Below, one piece after another: positions 1-10,200 of a DNA stretch of 64,000 bases. The translations under genes were made by a program, and so were the position numbers. Numbering within the stretch: position 1 is the first letter of the stretch; every line of letters starts with the position of its first letter. Below the pieces are notes generated by a model. The model did no database searches. It was not told the DNA's origin and saw only the letters and a program-made list of their open reading frames with translations. Source of the DNA: Owenia fusiformis (taxonomy: Eukaryota > Annelida > Polychaeta > Sabellida > Oweniidae); contig CAIIXF020000008.1 in assembly GCA_903813345.2 (NCBI GenBank), positions 383,341 to 447,340 on the forward strand. Direction: 5' to 3'.

Positions 1-304
1 ATATTGCATCAATAAATACATGGGTAACCGTATGATACCTTATATGGTCATTAAAGCAATGAGACCCAATATTGCATCAATAAATACATGGGTATGATAT
101 CTTAAATGTTCATTACAGCAATCAGACCCAACATTGCATCAATAAATACATGGGTATGATACCTTATATGGTCATTACAGCAATGAGACCCAATATTGCA
201 TCAATAAATACATGGGTATGATACCTTATATGGTCATTAAAGCAATGAGACCCAATATTGCATCAATAAATACATGGGTATGATACCTTATATGGTCATT
301 ACAG
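1..304. repeat. Tandem repeat, 62-bp unit, about five copies
   Basis: Five successive copies of a unit beginning atattgcatcaataaataca start at 1, 69, 131, 193 and 255. The period is 62 bp, except that the first copy carries a 6-bp insertion. Copies differ by only a few bases. The array runs off the left edge of the window, so its full size is unknown. Confidence 0.93.
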
Positions 305-392
305 GTGTGAACCTTTTACCATTCATTGATGACCTAAATCAATGGCAGGGTATACCCCTAATAGTCTTAAAATGACATAGTTATTAGAAATA

Positions 393-780
393 ATATAAAT
401 TATTCCATAATACTACTGTTTTCCCAGGGAAATATGAAGGAATAAAAATTGTATTGAATCGTATTACATGAAAAAATGGTATTGTCCCCAGGAAAAAATC
501 GTATTGGAGCATATTACATGAAAAAATCGTATTGTCCCCGGGAAAAAAATCGTATTGGAGCATATTAACCTATTTTCGGTTTCCCAGTTATTTTTTCCCC
601 GTTATTTGCATTATCAAAATGTAGCATTTTAGAGGGGTGTGTTATGAAATAATAAATAGGTTATTTCTGATCGGGATTGAATATAATATTGACCGAAGCC
701 AAGGGAGCGCAGCGAGGTCATATCATATTGTCCATCGGAATAAAACCCATATTCAATCTCTCCCAGTAAATAACCTATAT
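393..780. repeat. Foldback/MITE-like repeat related to 30480-31100
   Basis: This block contains repeated phrases such as aaaaaatcgtattgtcccc and gaataaaacccatattcaat. A related block lies in the opposite orientation at 30600-31090. The inner part (about 654-777) is palindromic: a ggttattt...gggattgaat arm faces an attcaat...aaataacc arm. No ORF is supported. It abuts the mariner-like end at 782. Confidence 0.7.
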
Positions 781-781
781 A

Positions 782-1665
782 CAGGGTGGTCCAAAAAAAA
801 TTGGAACATTTGATAATTGAACGCTCAACCTTTATTTTTCTTCTAATATGCACCAAATTTTAACTGAGCTTAGTTCACTCACTTATTTATCTGATGTAAA
901 GTTTATGGGTGCAAACAACAAAGTTAATGCATTAAACTAGACAATGTTTGATATGACCCCTCAACTCCTGAATTACAAGTTGAAGCCTGGGACTCAGTTT
1001 TGAAATGATTCATTCACCTTGCTGTTTGTTTGATTTTGTCCAAGCCATCTTGATTAAAAAATTCAGCTTGAACAAACTACTTATATGTTTGTCTTGGAAG
1101 ATCAAATATGTGAACACATTCAACATTTTTTACCCAAATTGATGGGTATCAAGCATATTTTGATGGCTATTGTTAGGTGTATTACTGATTGAATATTCTC
1201 AAGAAAGAGGCCAGGGCAGTCTGTTTTTGACTGGTAAATGAGCCCCAATCCCCCTTTCTTGTTCTAATATGGATAATATTCATTGAATATATCAATATAT
1301 GTATATCAATATCATAAAGGAGTTTCCCAGAACACAAATGATATATTATATGTGCTTAGAGGTGGTCTTGAATAAAGCCTTGTAAATAACTGGCCATGGT
1401 CAGTTTCCCCTTCACTGAAAAGTGGAAACAATGATTTTGTCACTAGTTGCATGGGTTATGCAATCACTCACATTTTACATGTTCTTTCTTTCCAACACTT
1501 AAATAAAAATAATGATTTGGGGTATTCTTAAGTTAACGATAACACAATAGTTTTCTAGTAAACCATAGATGCTTTTCAACTAAATATGATTTTATAAAAT
1601 GTGTATAGCAATCCACATGTTCATTAAAGCGTTGAAATAAAGAAAACTTGAAAAAGTATTTCACT
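782..1665. mobile_element. Mariner-like element fragment (single terminal repeat seen)
   Basis: It starts with CAGGGTGGTCC directly after a TA dinucleotide. The following ~880 bp is the reverse complement of much of 52540-53946, including the stretch about 1540-1660 that matches 52560-52690 inverted. The second terminal inverted repeat is not visible here, so the copy is truncated or diverged at its right end. No transposase ORF survives. Confidence 0.7.
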
Positions 1666-2224
1666 ACTGATGTAGGTCTGAGCGCTTATTTAAAATAACA
1701 GGATGTGAATAGAGTATAGTCAGTTTTTATATATAATATAATATAATATAATTTAATTTAATTTATAATTAAAATTAATTGGTAAAATTTTCATCGAGAC
1801 ATAGAGTGTTATTGGCACAATGTACTTCATAAAAAGTTAAGCAGTAAATATAAGACAGTTTGACCTAAAACTTTCATACAATACTTCTATTAATACATGG
1901 CATATATTCCTCAATTCATATTAGCGATATTTCACCATACAGGTGACATCATCAAACATATATAGCAGTCGTACAATACTTATTAAAAATCTTTTTTTAT
2001 TGACTTTAAACCCAGATGTTACCATTATGTATAAAATTACTATTTTCTAAAATATACAAGGGGTGTTTCAGAAACTGCAACTGCCATTATAACCCATTTT
2101 CATGAGCATTTTGTTGCTATAGTTACATAAACATGTATTTTTTACTGTTTATATATTTGATTGACTAATTCTTATTTAGGTTGAACACATGTTTGTTCAG
2201 TATAGAGAGTAACAGAAATATGAA
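1666..2224. other. AT-rich gap upstream of the methyltransferase gene
   Basis: No coding signal is seen. It includes a short (taata)n/(attta)n low-complexity run near 1730-1765. A plausible 3' splice site, cttatttag, lies near 2179. It could end a 5'-UTR intron of the methyltransferase gene that starts at 2225. Confidence 0.5.
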
Positions 2225-3643
2225 ATGCTGACATCAATTGGTATAAAATTTCAGTATATGTATTCTAATATGATTCCAGGTTTGCTGTTATGGCTAACAT
2301 TTTGTGCCATTATCGTAGGGTTAATAACATTACTAATTCTATACAGAACACCAAAGCTATTGGAACACAAAATACGACAAACACATGTGATGGATGAAAG
2401 CAAGGTTGCCTTAGATGTAGATTCTCACCAGCCAACAACTCGAATTAATTCAGCAAGTTTTTCAAAAAATCCCAAATCATCTCAACATCATAGTCAAATT
2501 AAGGAGTCTGAACAAAACGAATCAAAGTCTAAAACAATTAAAAGTGACATCACAAACAGTGTAAACCCTGTAGAATCTCAGAGGCCAATAGCTACAGCTG
2601 TTTCAATAGGTTCTCAAAGAGAAAATCTCAACCCAGCTGAAGATGATATTCACACTAAAACGCACAAAGTCGATGAAACCAAAGAATCATTAAATGATAC
2701 CCATGCATCAAAAACTCAAAAGAATCTCACCTCAACTCAAAATGACAGTAAAATATACACCAAATTAAATGAAGGAAATGAGCCACCGTCCTCAAGTAAG
2801 AGCATCAAAAATATTGACCTAAATATAAAGAGAATTGATACAAGAGTAGCCTTGAAAGATTTTGAATTTAATTGTCCCAGAGTGGTTCTTTATTCAATTT
2901 TCCGAGATAAGTTTCCAATTTGTGTTTACACAATGGGAAAAGATAAATACGTTTCAGGTGCATTCCTTACTGGTGGTTACTGGGAAAAGCAATACGTAAC
3001 TGCTGTGATGAAAGAGCTCATGAACCACCCCAAATGGGGGTTTCTCGATATTGGTGCAAACATTGGAACTTACACAATCCCTGCATTGAAACTTGGCAGC
3101 AAAGTTATAGCAATTGAGGCCATGCAAGGAAATGTTGATAGAATCAGTAAAGCTGTACAACTGAATAATCTGCATGAGAATTTAACTTTACTACAGAATG
3201 CAGTTTATGACGTCCACACAGAACTCACATTCAAACCTGATAAAGGCAATGTTGGGGGAACACACGTTGTAGGAATAACAAAACGCAATGAACACATAAA
3301 TGAAACGGTTAAAACAATATTCCTAGATGAGACGCTCCAGTTTATAGATTTCAAAGAAGCAATTATGAAAATAGATATAGAAGGCTCTGAAACCAATGCT
3401 TTTAGAAAAGCTAAGGAGCTCCTAGATAAAGTTAAAATTGTTAAAATCTATATGGAATTTAATATAATAAGAAAATCTATGGATGTTGTCGACTTTTTAG
3501 AAGTTATGCTCCATAGAGGATATAGTATATATAATGCCAGGTACCCAACAGAGCCATTACCATTTCAGAAAGTACAGGATTATTTACTGTGGAGTTCAAA
3601 TATAATTGATATAATATGTAAGCACAAAGGGTTCACTGATTAA
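2225..3643 (+). CDS. FkbM-family methyltransferase, type II membrane protein
   Basis: A 472-residue protein in one uninterrupted coding exon. Residues about 17-40 form a strongly hydrophobic membrane anchor with a short N-terminal cytoplasmic tail. Residues about 45-200 are a polar Ser/Asn/Lys-rich stem. The C-terminal half is an FkbM-type methyltransferase (PF05050 type): SAM-binding motif I DIGANIGTYT near residue 275, followed by IAIEAM, and the family signature KIDIEGSE near 382. The layout suggests a Golgi or ER lumenal enzyme that methylates a glycan or small molecule. The substrate cannot be deduced. An intronless coding region is compatible with a retrogene or with an intron only in the 5' UTR (acceptor-like cttatttag near 2179). 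An AATAAA lies 7 bp past the stop, rather close to be the poly(A) signal. It is antisense to the PLEKHH-like gene and may lie in one of its later introns. Confidence 0.85.
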   Translation: MLTSIGIKFQYMYSNMIPGLLLWLTFCAIIVGLITLLILYRTPKLLEHKIRQTHVMDESKVALDVDSHQPTTRINSASFSKNPKSSQHHSQIKESEQNESKSKTIKSDITNSVNPVESQRPIATAVSIGSQRENLNPAEDDIHTKTHKVDETKESLNDTHASKTQKNLTSTQNDSKIYTKLNEGNEPPSSSKSIKNIDLNIKRIDTRVALKDFEFNCPRVVLYSIFRDKFPICVYTMGKDKYVSGAFLTGGYWEKQYVTAVMKELMNHPKWGFLDIGANIGTYTIPALKLGSKVIAIEAMQGNVDRISKAVQLNNLHENLTLLQNAVYDVHTELTFKPDKGNVGGTHVVGITKRNEHINETVKTIFLDETLQFIDFKEAIMKIDIEGSETNAFRKAKELLDKVKIVKIYMEFNIIRKSMDVVDFLEVMLHRGYSIYNARYPTEPLPFQKVQDYLLWSSNIIDIICKHKGFTD

Positions 3644-4187
3644 ATGCCAAATAAACTCAATCTGATTGGATGAGTGGTATTATTGTATGTAAATTTCTAA
3701 ATGCACTTTGTCAACACATTAGCAAGAGACACGGTGATACAAATTATACTAGCTTCAAATCGAAAAATGAAGTGCCCACCAAGTGGTCTACCCAGCATGC
3801 CCTAAACCTAAGAAATTCTTGAAACTAGTGTGCTCTTGCATCTGAATGAATTTAGTTCAATGAATATGTAGTTTTCCTAGAATTTTGATGACAACATTTT
3901 TTAGGTCATCTCTTGCATCTCATGTTGCTTAGACTGTTTTTGAACTGCCCGCGGCGCAAGTATATTGCATAATAAGTGAACTTGGATGAACTATTTTTTA
4001 TTGCAAACACATGCGCATGTAATTTGCACTGCAGGGCTTATTGTTCTTATTAGTGATACCTGGGGAGAAAACTCATTAAAATATTATGCAATTCACTAGC
4101 ACCACGGGCATACAAAAATCCAGCCTTGATATATTTTATATGATTGTTTGATCCATTTATATTAACATGGTTATTTACCCGGATATA
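3644..4187. other. Intergenic or intronic gap with no gene seen
   Basis: Unique-looking AT-rich sequence between the methyltransferase gene and the mariner-like element. I see no ORF, RNA gene or repeat that I can support. Confidence 0.5.
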
Positions 4188-4751
4188 CGAGGGTTGTCCC
4201 AGAATGAAATTTTGTGTATATTACAATTGAAGTTTTATCTGTTATCCCAAAGTTTCAGCATCAAACATTAATATTAAGTCTTAATATGGTTGCTAAAGCA
4301 ACATGGGGGTAGGGGTGGGCGGGGCAGGTTCCAATTTTTCTAATTATGAAAAGATCCAAAGTGTTATTTTATTAATATTTCTTTCTTTTAAATGATCAAA
4401 ATGTTTGGGAAATTGTTATTATTCAGCATGATGTTAACCAATTACAAATAATGACTTTTGGCACTGTGATGTCATTATACCACAGATCACAAATTCAAAT
4501 TCAGTCACAATTCACAGTCAAGAAATTCCAAAAATGGCTGCAATTCTCACCTGATAACAGAAGGCCTTGCGTTTGGTGGCCCAATTTCATACTTCACTTG
4601 GACTCACAGCCACACAAACTGATGCTACCATGAAGAAAGTATAAAAGGAGTATACACCAGATAGAACTACAACCAGAACAACGGCAACACCAAAGCGTAG
4701 CGAATCCCATCAAACAGCCATGGATGGCATTTTTACAAACAAAGGATATAG

Positions 4752-5425
4752 CAAAAATGGCAGCCATTTTTCAAAATGGCCGCCTTCTACCAAAAGTGTC
4801 ATTAGACCATGTGCCATGCTTATAGTATTCACATACCAAATATGAACAAAATTGCTCCACTACATTTCAAGTTATAGTAAAATACGTTAAAATGGCGGCC
4901 ATTTTTCAAAATGGCCACCTTCTACCAAAAGTGCCATTAGACAGTGTGCCGTGCTTATAGTATTCACATACCAAATATAAACAAAATCGCTCCACTACTT
5001 TTCGAGTTATAGTAAAATATGTTAAAATGGCGGCCATTTTGAAAAATGACCGCCTTCTACCAAAAGTGTCATTAGACAGTGTGCCATGCTTACAGTATTC
5101 ACATACCAAATATGAACAAAATAGCTTCACTACTTTTCGAGTTATAGTAAAATACGTTAAAATGGCCGCCATTTTTCAAAATATTTTTCAAAATGGCCGC
5201 CTTCTACCAAAAGTGTCATAGGACAGTGTGTCATGCTTATAGTATTCACATATCAAATATGAACAAAATCGCTCCACTACTTTCCGAGTTATAGTAAAAT
5301 ATGTTAAAATGGCCACCTTCTACTAAACGTGTCTTTAGACAGTGTGCAATGTTTATAGTATTCACATACCAAATATGAACAAAATCGCTCCACTACTTTT
5401 CAAGTTACAGCAAAAATCGTAAAAT
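4752..5425. repeat. Tandem repeat, ~136-bp unit, about five copies
   Basis: Units begin with aaaatggcggccatttttca and continue through accaaaagtgtcattagac and the phrase caaatatgaacaaaatcgct. Copies start near 4752, 4889, 5025 and 5160, with a shortened one near 5305. The core motif aaaatggccgcc recurs at 5585-5620. Related units occur at 49195-49410, so this is the internal repeat of a dispersed family. The short ORFs in it are repeat artefacts. Confidence 0.85.
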
Positions 5426-5709
5426 AACGAGTAAAGACTGCCATTTTTCAAGATGGCTGCCATGTGCTTCTTTAATATCTACATTTCTAGCTTTATTAAT
5501 GTCCTATATAATTTTTTTACATCTAAAACATATTGCTATTACAGTTTTACATATTGCACCTAAATTACTGTAAATTCGGCACTAAAATGGCCGCCATTTT
5601 GAAATGAGCGGCCATTTTGAAAATCAGCTTTCGAGCAGAACTTCTACCCCCATAGGGTATATGTGTACAAAATATGAACAAAATCGGGCCAACGGTATTT
5701 GAGTTATTG

Positions 5710-5790
5710 CTCGGACGGACGGACGGATGGAGGGACGGACGGCCTACGTACGTACGTACGTACGTACGGACGGACGGACGGACGGAGGCG
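5710..5790. repeat. GGAC/CGTA microsatellite
   Basis: Runs of ggacggac flank an alternating cgtacgtacgta tract. The GC-rich block is out of keeping with the AT-rich surroundings. It lies in the mariner-like element 4188-6329. Confidence 0.85.
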
Positions 5791-6331
5791 TTCCCTATAT
5801 CCCTCCGAACTTTGTTCGATGGGATAATTAAAAGGTGCCAGAAGAGATTTAAAAGTGATGACTGGACCCTGAATGACAACTCCAAACATGGGAAGCAAAA
5901 ACTCTTCAAGTCACAGTGGAAGAAATTGCTAAGAGTGTCTGACCTGACAGGCATCAAAAGGGCAATATTTTGAGAAAATGTGAAATGGGACACTGTGCAA
6001 TATACATCCATCAAATCTAGAATGTGCTCATTGTAATTTAGTATCCTAAAATGTATTTTTGTGCATACTTCTTATAGCTACACAAAATGTTATTTGTTGA
6101 TTAATTATTTCATATTTTCAACATTATATTTTGACGTGACTGTATAACCTGCCCCAACCTACCCAAACTCACCAACTTGATTTTATCATAACATCAATAT
6201 AGTTTTATCAGTCAACATGAAAATTTGTAGAATCAAAATGTAAGGAACATTTACTGAAAATTTCATGGAAAAATATCCATTATTGATAAAGTTAGAACAT
6301 ATAGTGTATCACTTCAGGGACAACCCTCGTA

Positions 6332-7117
6332 CATGCACATATATTAAATCAGCACAATCTCTACATTATTCACTATCCACTTCCCACTCAATAAATGTAT
6401 TACTGTAACAGAATGCATGCTATTGTTTTATAACCAACATACTCCCAGGCCTGCTGTGGCTTTGAAGTAATTTGTTAATAACGTTGATCATATATGGAAT
6501 TAATCATGGGGCTTTGGAATGTTGGAGTGTGGGAGGGGAATTTGATCAAAGAGACATTTCCAATACAAAATAATAATTAATCATTGACTAATTAACTGCC
6601 TATTATATTCATGTTATTTTTAAATATAATGTTTATGCTTATGTGTGGCCATACCATCACTTATGAAGAGGGAAAATAGTACAAGCTTCAAAGCCACATT
6701 TGAAGAACAATTCTATACCACAATGAAAGATCCGCAGCACATTCTCAGAGGAAGATGGGTGAAATTCACCAGATTTTGTAATTGAAGGGAATCCATCCAT
6801 AAAATAGTTTCTCTAGTAACTTTAAAACATGAATCATCATTGTTTTATTTTTTGATGGTTGAGAAGACTATATTTGGTCTGGCCAATAATGTTAAAGCTA
6901 AGTTATGTCTCCATACATAAATTAATTATATCGTAATTTTGAATTGTTATATTGATATTTTGTAATTCTAAATGATCATACAATTACTTGCATAAAAAAT
7001 TCAATAATGGTTAGACCACATCCTTTGAAATTCATAGATTCACACCAGTTTCTATAGTTACGGGTAAATTGTTGAAACCCACTCAGTTATAAACTAAACA
7101 TTGATAAACAAACTTAC
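6332..7117. other. Gap below the last PLEKHH exon seen
   Basis: AT-rich sequence downstream (in gene direction) of the donor at 7117. I searched the minus strand for the start of a MyTH4 exon and found none that I could support. Nothing else is recognised. Confidence 0.45.
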
Positions 7118-7226
7118 CTGGATCGCCACCTGAGTCTATGAGTTTTGAGATAATCTGTTCATGATTTGTGCCAATATTTCCCATTCCCCCTCCAGAGGCA
7201 ACAGTTAAGTGGTATAACCAACTGTC
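7118..7226 (-). CDS. PLEKHH-like exon 15: end of PH2
   Basis: The acceptor ttttctgtag precedes the exon and the donor gtaagtt follows it. The exon encodes DSWLYHLTVASGGG and then an acidic tail ending GGDP. The tryptophan-led last helix of a PH domain is clear, and the WLYHLTVA string is typical of PLEKHH PH2. It ends in phase 1. No later exon is seen below this point. Confidence 0.88.
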
Positions 7227-10200
7227 CTACAGAAAACAAAACAATTGGATATAGCCAGATTATCACTCGTTCACTTTTTGAAATACATTAAATGATATAA
7301 AGAATATGTACTGTCTTGTTGGATATGTATGGCTTTAGAACCTTCCCTATATACAATGTATTATTTCAAATAATATAAACTGACTTGTTATAGAAATATA
7401 TGACTTACTTTTTCTTGTTTTGTTTGAATAATGAGGTATGTAATTGCATCTTGTGTTGGGTAGAGAGCTAAAGTGAAATCTTGAATAGAGAGATCCGAGT
7501 CACTCTCTGAATCACAAGTACGATCTATCTCCTCCAATCTACAGCCACCAAGGTTGATCTGGCCTACTGGCATCTGGAATAGAGAACTAGGGTGAAATCT
7601 TGAATAGAGAGATCTGAGTCACTCTCTGAATCACAAGTACGATCTATCTCCTCCAATCTACAGCCACCTAGGTTGATCTGGCCTACTGGCATCTGGAATA
7701 GAGAACTAGGGTGAAATCTTGAATAGAGAGATCTGAGTCACTCTCTAAATCACAAGTACGATCTATCTCCTCCAATCTACAGCCACCTAGGTTGATCTGG
7801 CCTACTGGCATCTGGAATAGAGAACTAGGGTGAAATCTTGAATAGAGAGATCTGAGTCACTCTCTGAATCACAAGTACGATCTATCTCCTCCAATCTACA
7901 GCCACCTAGGTTGATCTGGCCTACTGGCATCTGGAATAGAGAACTAGGGTGTAATCCTGAATAGAGAGATCTGAGTCACTCTCTGAATCACAAGTACGAT
8001 CTATCTCCTCCAATCTACAGCCACCTAGGTTGATCTGGCCTACTGGCATCTGGAATAGAGAACTAGGGTGAAATCTTGAATAGAGAGATCTGAGTCACTC
8101 TCTAAATCGCAAGTACGATCTATCTCCTCCAATCTACAGCCACCTAGGTTGATCTGGCCTACTGGCATCTGGAATAGAGAACTAGGGTGAAATCTTGAAT
8201 AGAGAGATCTGAGTCACTCTCTAAATCGCAAGTACGATCTATCTCCTCCAATCTACAGCCACCTAGGTTGATCTGGCCTACTGGCATCTGGAATAGAGAA
8301 CTAGGGTGAAATCTTGAATAGAGAGATCTGAGTCACTCTCTGAATCACAAGTACGATCTATCTCCTCCAATCTACAGCCACCAAGGTTGATCTGGCCTAC
8401 TGGCATCTGGAATAGAGAACTAGGGTGAAATCTTGAATAGAGAGATCTGAGTCACTCTCTAAATCTCAAGTACGATCTATCTCCTCCAATCTACAGCCAC
8501 CTAGGTTGATCTGGCCTACTGGCATCTGGAATAGAGAACTAGGGTGAAATCTTGAATAGAGAGATCTGAGTCACTCTCTAAATCGCAAGTACGATCTATC
8601 TCCTCCAATCTACAGCCACCAAGGTTGATCTGGCCTACTGGCATCTGGAATAGAGAACTAGGGTGAAATCTTGAATACATGTATTCAGATTTTATATTTT
8701 CCACAAAATTATTTCAGAAGGAACACATTTTTAAATATATGAATTCTAACAATATAATAACATACAACCATATAACAATACAAACATACAACCTGAGGAC
8801 TTTATATGGACATATATTACAACACACACCTTATACGGATTATCATATACATTCGTGGATTATCATAAACATTTGTGGATTATCATCAAACATTATTGGA
8901 TACAAACATTATAGGATTACAACAAACATTATTGGATTATTACAAACATTGGAGAACTATTAACGATTATTGAAACATTTCGTGATCTGGAACATTCTCA
9001 AGGATCGTCAACGACATTTATCGACATCAAGAATAAGCCGTATCATTGATTGGACATCACTTAAGTATTAAACCTCCTTTATATTATTGTTGTATTATTT
9101 AGTTTTCAAAATATAAATATATTGTTATCATATTTTAATTGCTGTTTTTACTTTCTGTTATTTTCGAACGTAACAGAAATTGGGGGCTCGTCCGGGATAC
9201 AACTACAACAAGCTTAAATTGAAATATTTCAAAATTCGAAATCCAAAACTTGTACATTTAAATTGTGAAGACAGCAATTAATTGAAAATGAGTTTTGAGG
9301 TTGAGACATTTTTAGAAGCGCCCTCTTTGGAGGAATTTGATGATTTAAAGAAAACTGAACTTCTGGCAATTGCAAAACATGTTGGCCTGTCAGTCAAAAG
9401 CTCATACAATAAAGGTACAATCAAAAACTTTGTACTTCAATATTTGATCGCAGAATCACTTCTGCCTGAGGAACCAGCCCAGCATGTCGAGCATACTGAT
9501 TCCATTAGGCTTAAAGAGCTTGAAATAAGAGAGAAAGAATTGCAAAATGAAAGAGAAATGAGAGAAAAAGAATTAGAAATTCAAAAAGAAAGAGAAATTA
9601 GAGAATTGAGAGAAAAAGAGTTAGAAATGCAAAATGAAAGAGAAAAAAGAGAAAATGAAAGACAAATGAGAGAACAAGAAATTCAAAGAGAAATTGAATT
9701 AAAACGTTTGGAGATAGAAGCTCAATCCAAAACTGATGAACATGCTACTATGCATCAACATTTTGAAAATAGGTTTGACGCTTCAAAATTTCTCAAATTT
9801 GTACCTAAATTTCAGGAGAAAAATGTTGATAAATACTTTACACATTTTGAAAAAGTCGCTCAGAGCCTAGACTGGCCTAAATCTGCATGGCCAGTTATGC
9901 TCCAGAGTGTATTTATTGGAAAAGCAAGTGAAATATTTGCCTCTCTCTCTGGAGAAGTATGCTCTGATTATGACCTAGTTAAAAATGCAATTCTTAAAGC
10001 TTATGAACTAGTGCCAGAAGCTTACAGACAAAAATTTAGAAATGCCCACAAACAGAGTGACCAAACCCATGTTGAGTTTGCTCGAGAGCAAGAGCAGCTT
10101 TTTGACAGGTGGCTTGTCTCTAAAGATGTATCTGAAGAGTTTAAAAAGCTCAGAGAGCTTATGCTAATAGAACAATTTAAAAACTGTGTTCAGTATCACA

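Larger units (their letters stand above)
4188..6329. mobile_element. Mariner-like element with TA duplication, nonautonomous
   Basis: The ends are inverted repeats: CGAGGGTTGTCCC at 4188 and GGGACAACCCTCG ending at 6329. Each is flanked by TA (4186-4187 and 6330-6331). The 2.1-kb interior has no transposase ORF. It holds a tandem array of ~136-bp units (4752-5420), a GGAC-rich run (5712-5786) and a second set of short inverted sequences (aatcccatc near 4705, gatgggat near 5820) that suggests a nested foldback element. Confidence 0.75.

Noticed and set aside
5027-5973. Small frames with MAAIL and YVRTYVRT sequence
   Set aside because: Products of the ATGGCGGCC and CGTA repeats inside a transposon.
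7455-8678. CRISPR-like array
   Set aside because: Regular 119-bp spacing without distinct spacers; each unit is a copy of an exon edge in a eukaryotic gene.
8516-8963. Open frames over the 119-bp array and the 5' LTR
   Set aside because: They arise from the splice-acceptor repeat (minus strand) and from LTR sequence (plus strand; the same frame recurs at 14934-15137). Neither is a gene.
9282-9287. Start of the retrotransposon ORF at a TTG
   Set aside because: The in-frame ATG two codons later (9288) is the normal choice.
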